Assembly (NCBI GenBank): GCA_041651995.1
Contig: JBAZID010000007.1
Coordinates: 1-64,000 of the forward strand
Length of the DNA: 64,000 bases
Source of the DNA: Sulfuricella sp.
GTDB taxonomy: Bacteria; Pseudomonadota; Gammaproteobacteria; Burkholderiales; Sulfuricellaceae
Reading direction: 5' to 3'
Shown here: positions 63,882 to 64,000 of the stretch, piece after piece
Position numbering within the stretch: position 1 is the first letter of the stretch
Layout: each line of letters opens with the position of its first letter
Notes under the pieces: generated by a model
The model's database searches: none
What the model saw: the letters and a program-made list of their open reading frames with translations, nothing else
Told to the model about the DNA's origin: nothing
Translations under genes and position numbers: made by a program

Positions 63882-64000
63882 ATGCTGGTGATTGTTGGTT
63901 ATGTCGTCATTCTGGCATCAATTTTCGGTGGCTTTGCCATGGCGGGCGGCCATCTTGCATCGCTCTGGCAGCCCGTTGAGGTGATCATGATTGGCGGCGG
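63882..64000 (+). CDS. motA: Flagellar motor stator protein MotA (3' end cut by window)
   Basis: The first 39 codons of a MotA/PomA-type protein: MLVIVGYVVILASIFGGFAM, then AGGHLASLWQPVEVIMIGG, the first membrane segment and start of the following helix. MotA with MotB forms the ion-driven stator that turns the flagellum, the target of CheY action encoded at 29282. GAGAGGGGAATTAAA is a good ribosome site. The rest lies beyond the window. Confidence 0.88.
   Translation, partial: MLVIVGYVVILASIFGGFAMAGGHLASLWQPVEVIMIGG

Noticed and set aside
1..64000. tRNA, rRNA, integrase or transposase genes
   Set aside because: None was seen in any gap; the gaps are filled by palindromic or tandem repeats and are all shorter than 300 bases.

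Overview
The window looks like chromosome of a GC-rich, motile, Gram-negative betaproteobacterium. The evidence is an rpsB-tsf-pyrH-frr-uppS-cdsA-dxr-rseP-bamA-skp-lpxD-fabZ-lpxA-lpxB-rnhB run, LPS and BAM genes, and a full chemotaxis set followed by motA. A placement near Nitrosomonadales (Sulfuricella/Gallionella-like) is a guess from gene content, not a test. Both edges cut genes: the C-terminus of an MBL-fold hydrolase at base 1 and the first 39 codons of motA at base 64000. I saw no rRNA, tRNA, CRISPR array, prophage or transposase.

Layout. 1-5.3 kb holds small housekeeping genes (lipoprotein, bcp, slyD, mutS). 5.4-27.5 kb is a signalling island. A plus-strand CACHE-PAS kinase comes first. 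A minus-strand, mostly overlapping series of ten genes follows (20888 down to 8114): ABM-fold protein, cobalamin-binding protein, histidine kinase, LOV-GGDEF-EAL-REC protein, REC-PAS, HDOD, GAF kinase, large PAS-GAF kinase, REC-HD-GYP and a lone receiver. Next are a repeat-flanked DUF559 endonuclease-like gene, a HisKA_2 kinase/ANTAR regulator pair and a divergent HisKA_3 kinase/NarL-type regulator pair. 27.6-42.5 kb is a plus-strand chemotaxis cluster: receiver, MCP, cheY, STAS, cheA, PAS-MCP, cheW, a receptor-tip mini-protein, an ODP-like diiron protein, cheR, cheD, cheB, FIST and kinase. 42.7-48.9 kb has pabC-mltG-tmk-holB-pilZ-tatD-MBL and an ankyrin protein. 49-63.3 kb is the translation/lipid/envelope block. 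A CopD-like membrane protein and motA close the window.

How it fits together. The minus-strand series pairs two domains that are photoreceptors elsewhere (a LOV domain with its cysteine, and a cobalamin domain with the Wx9EH motif of CarH-type sensors) with kinases, receivers and both making and breaking enzymes for c-di-GMP. It contains no DNA-binding output. I read it as a light/cobalamin/redox-responsive c-di-GMP network beside an oxygen-responsive chemotaxis cluster; this is inference from domains and gene order.

The second theme is repeats. At least seven families of short palindromic or tandem repeats sit in almost every gap, and several have entered genes: an in-frame block in mutS, a repeat-coded tail on dxr, repeat-coded N-terminal sequence on a kinase, repeat-supplied stop codons, and two related elements that carry a small ORF bridging adjacent genes. 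A DUF559 gene lies between two nearly identical 83-bp direct repeats, one of which is split by a precise 59-nt hairpin insertion.
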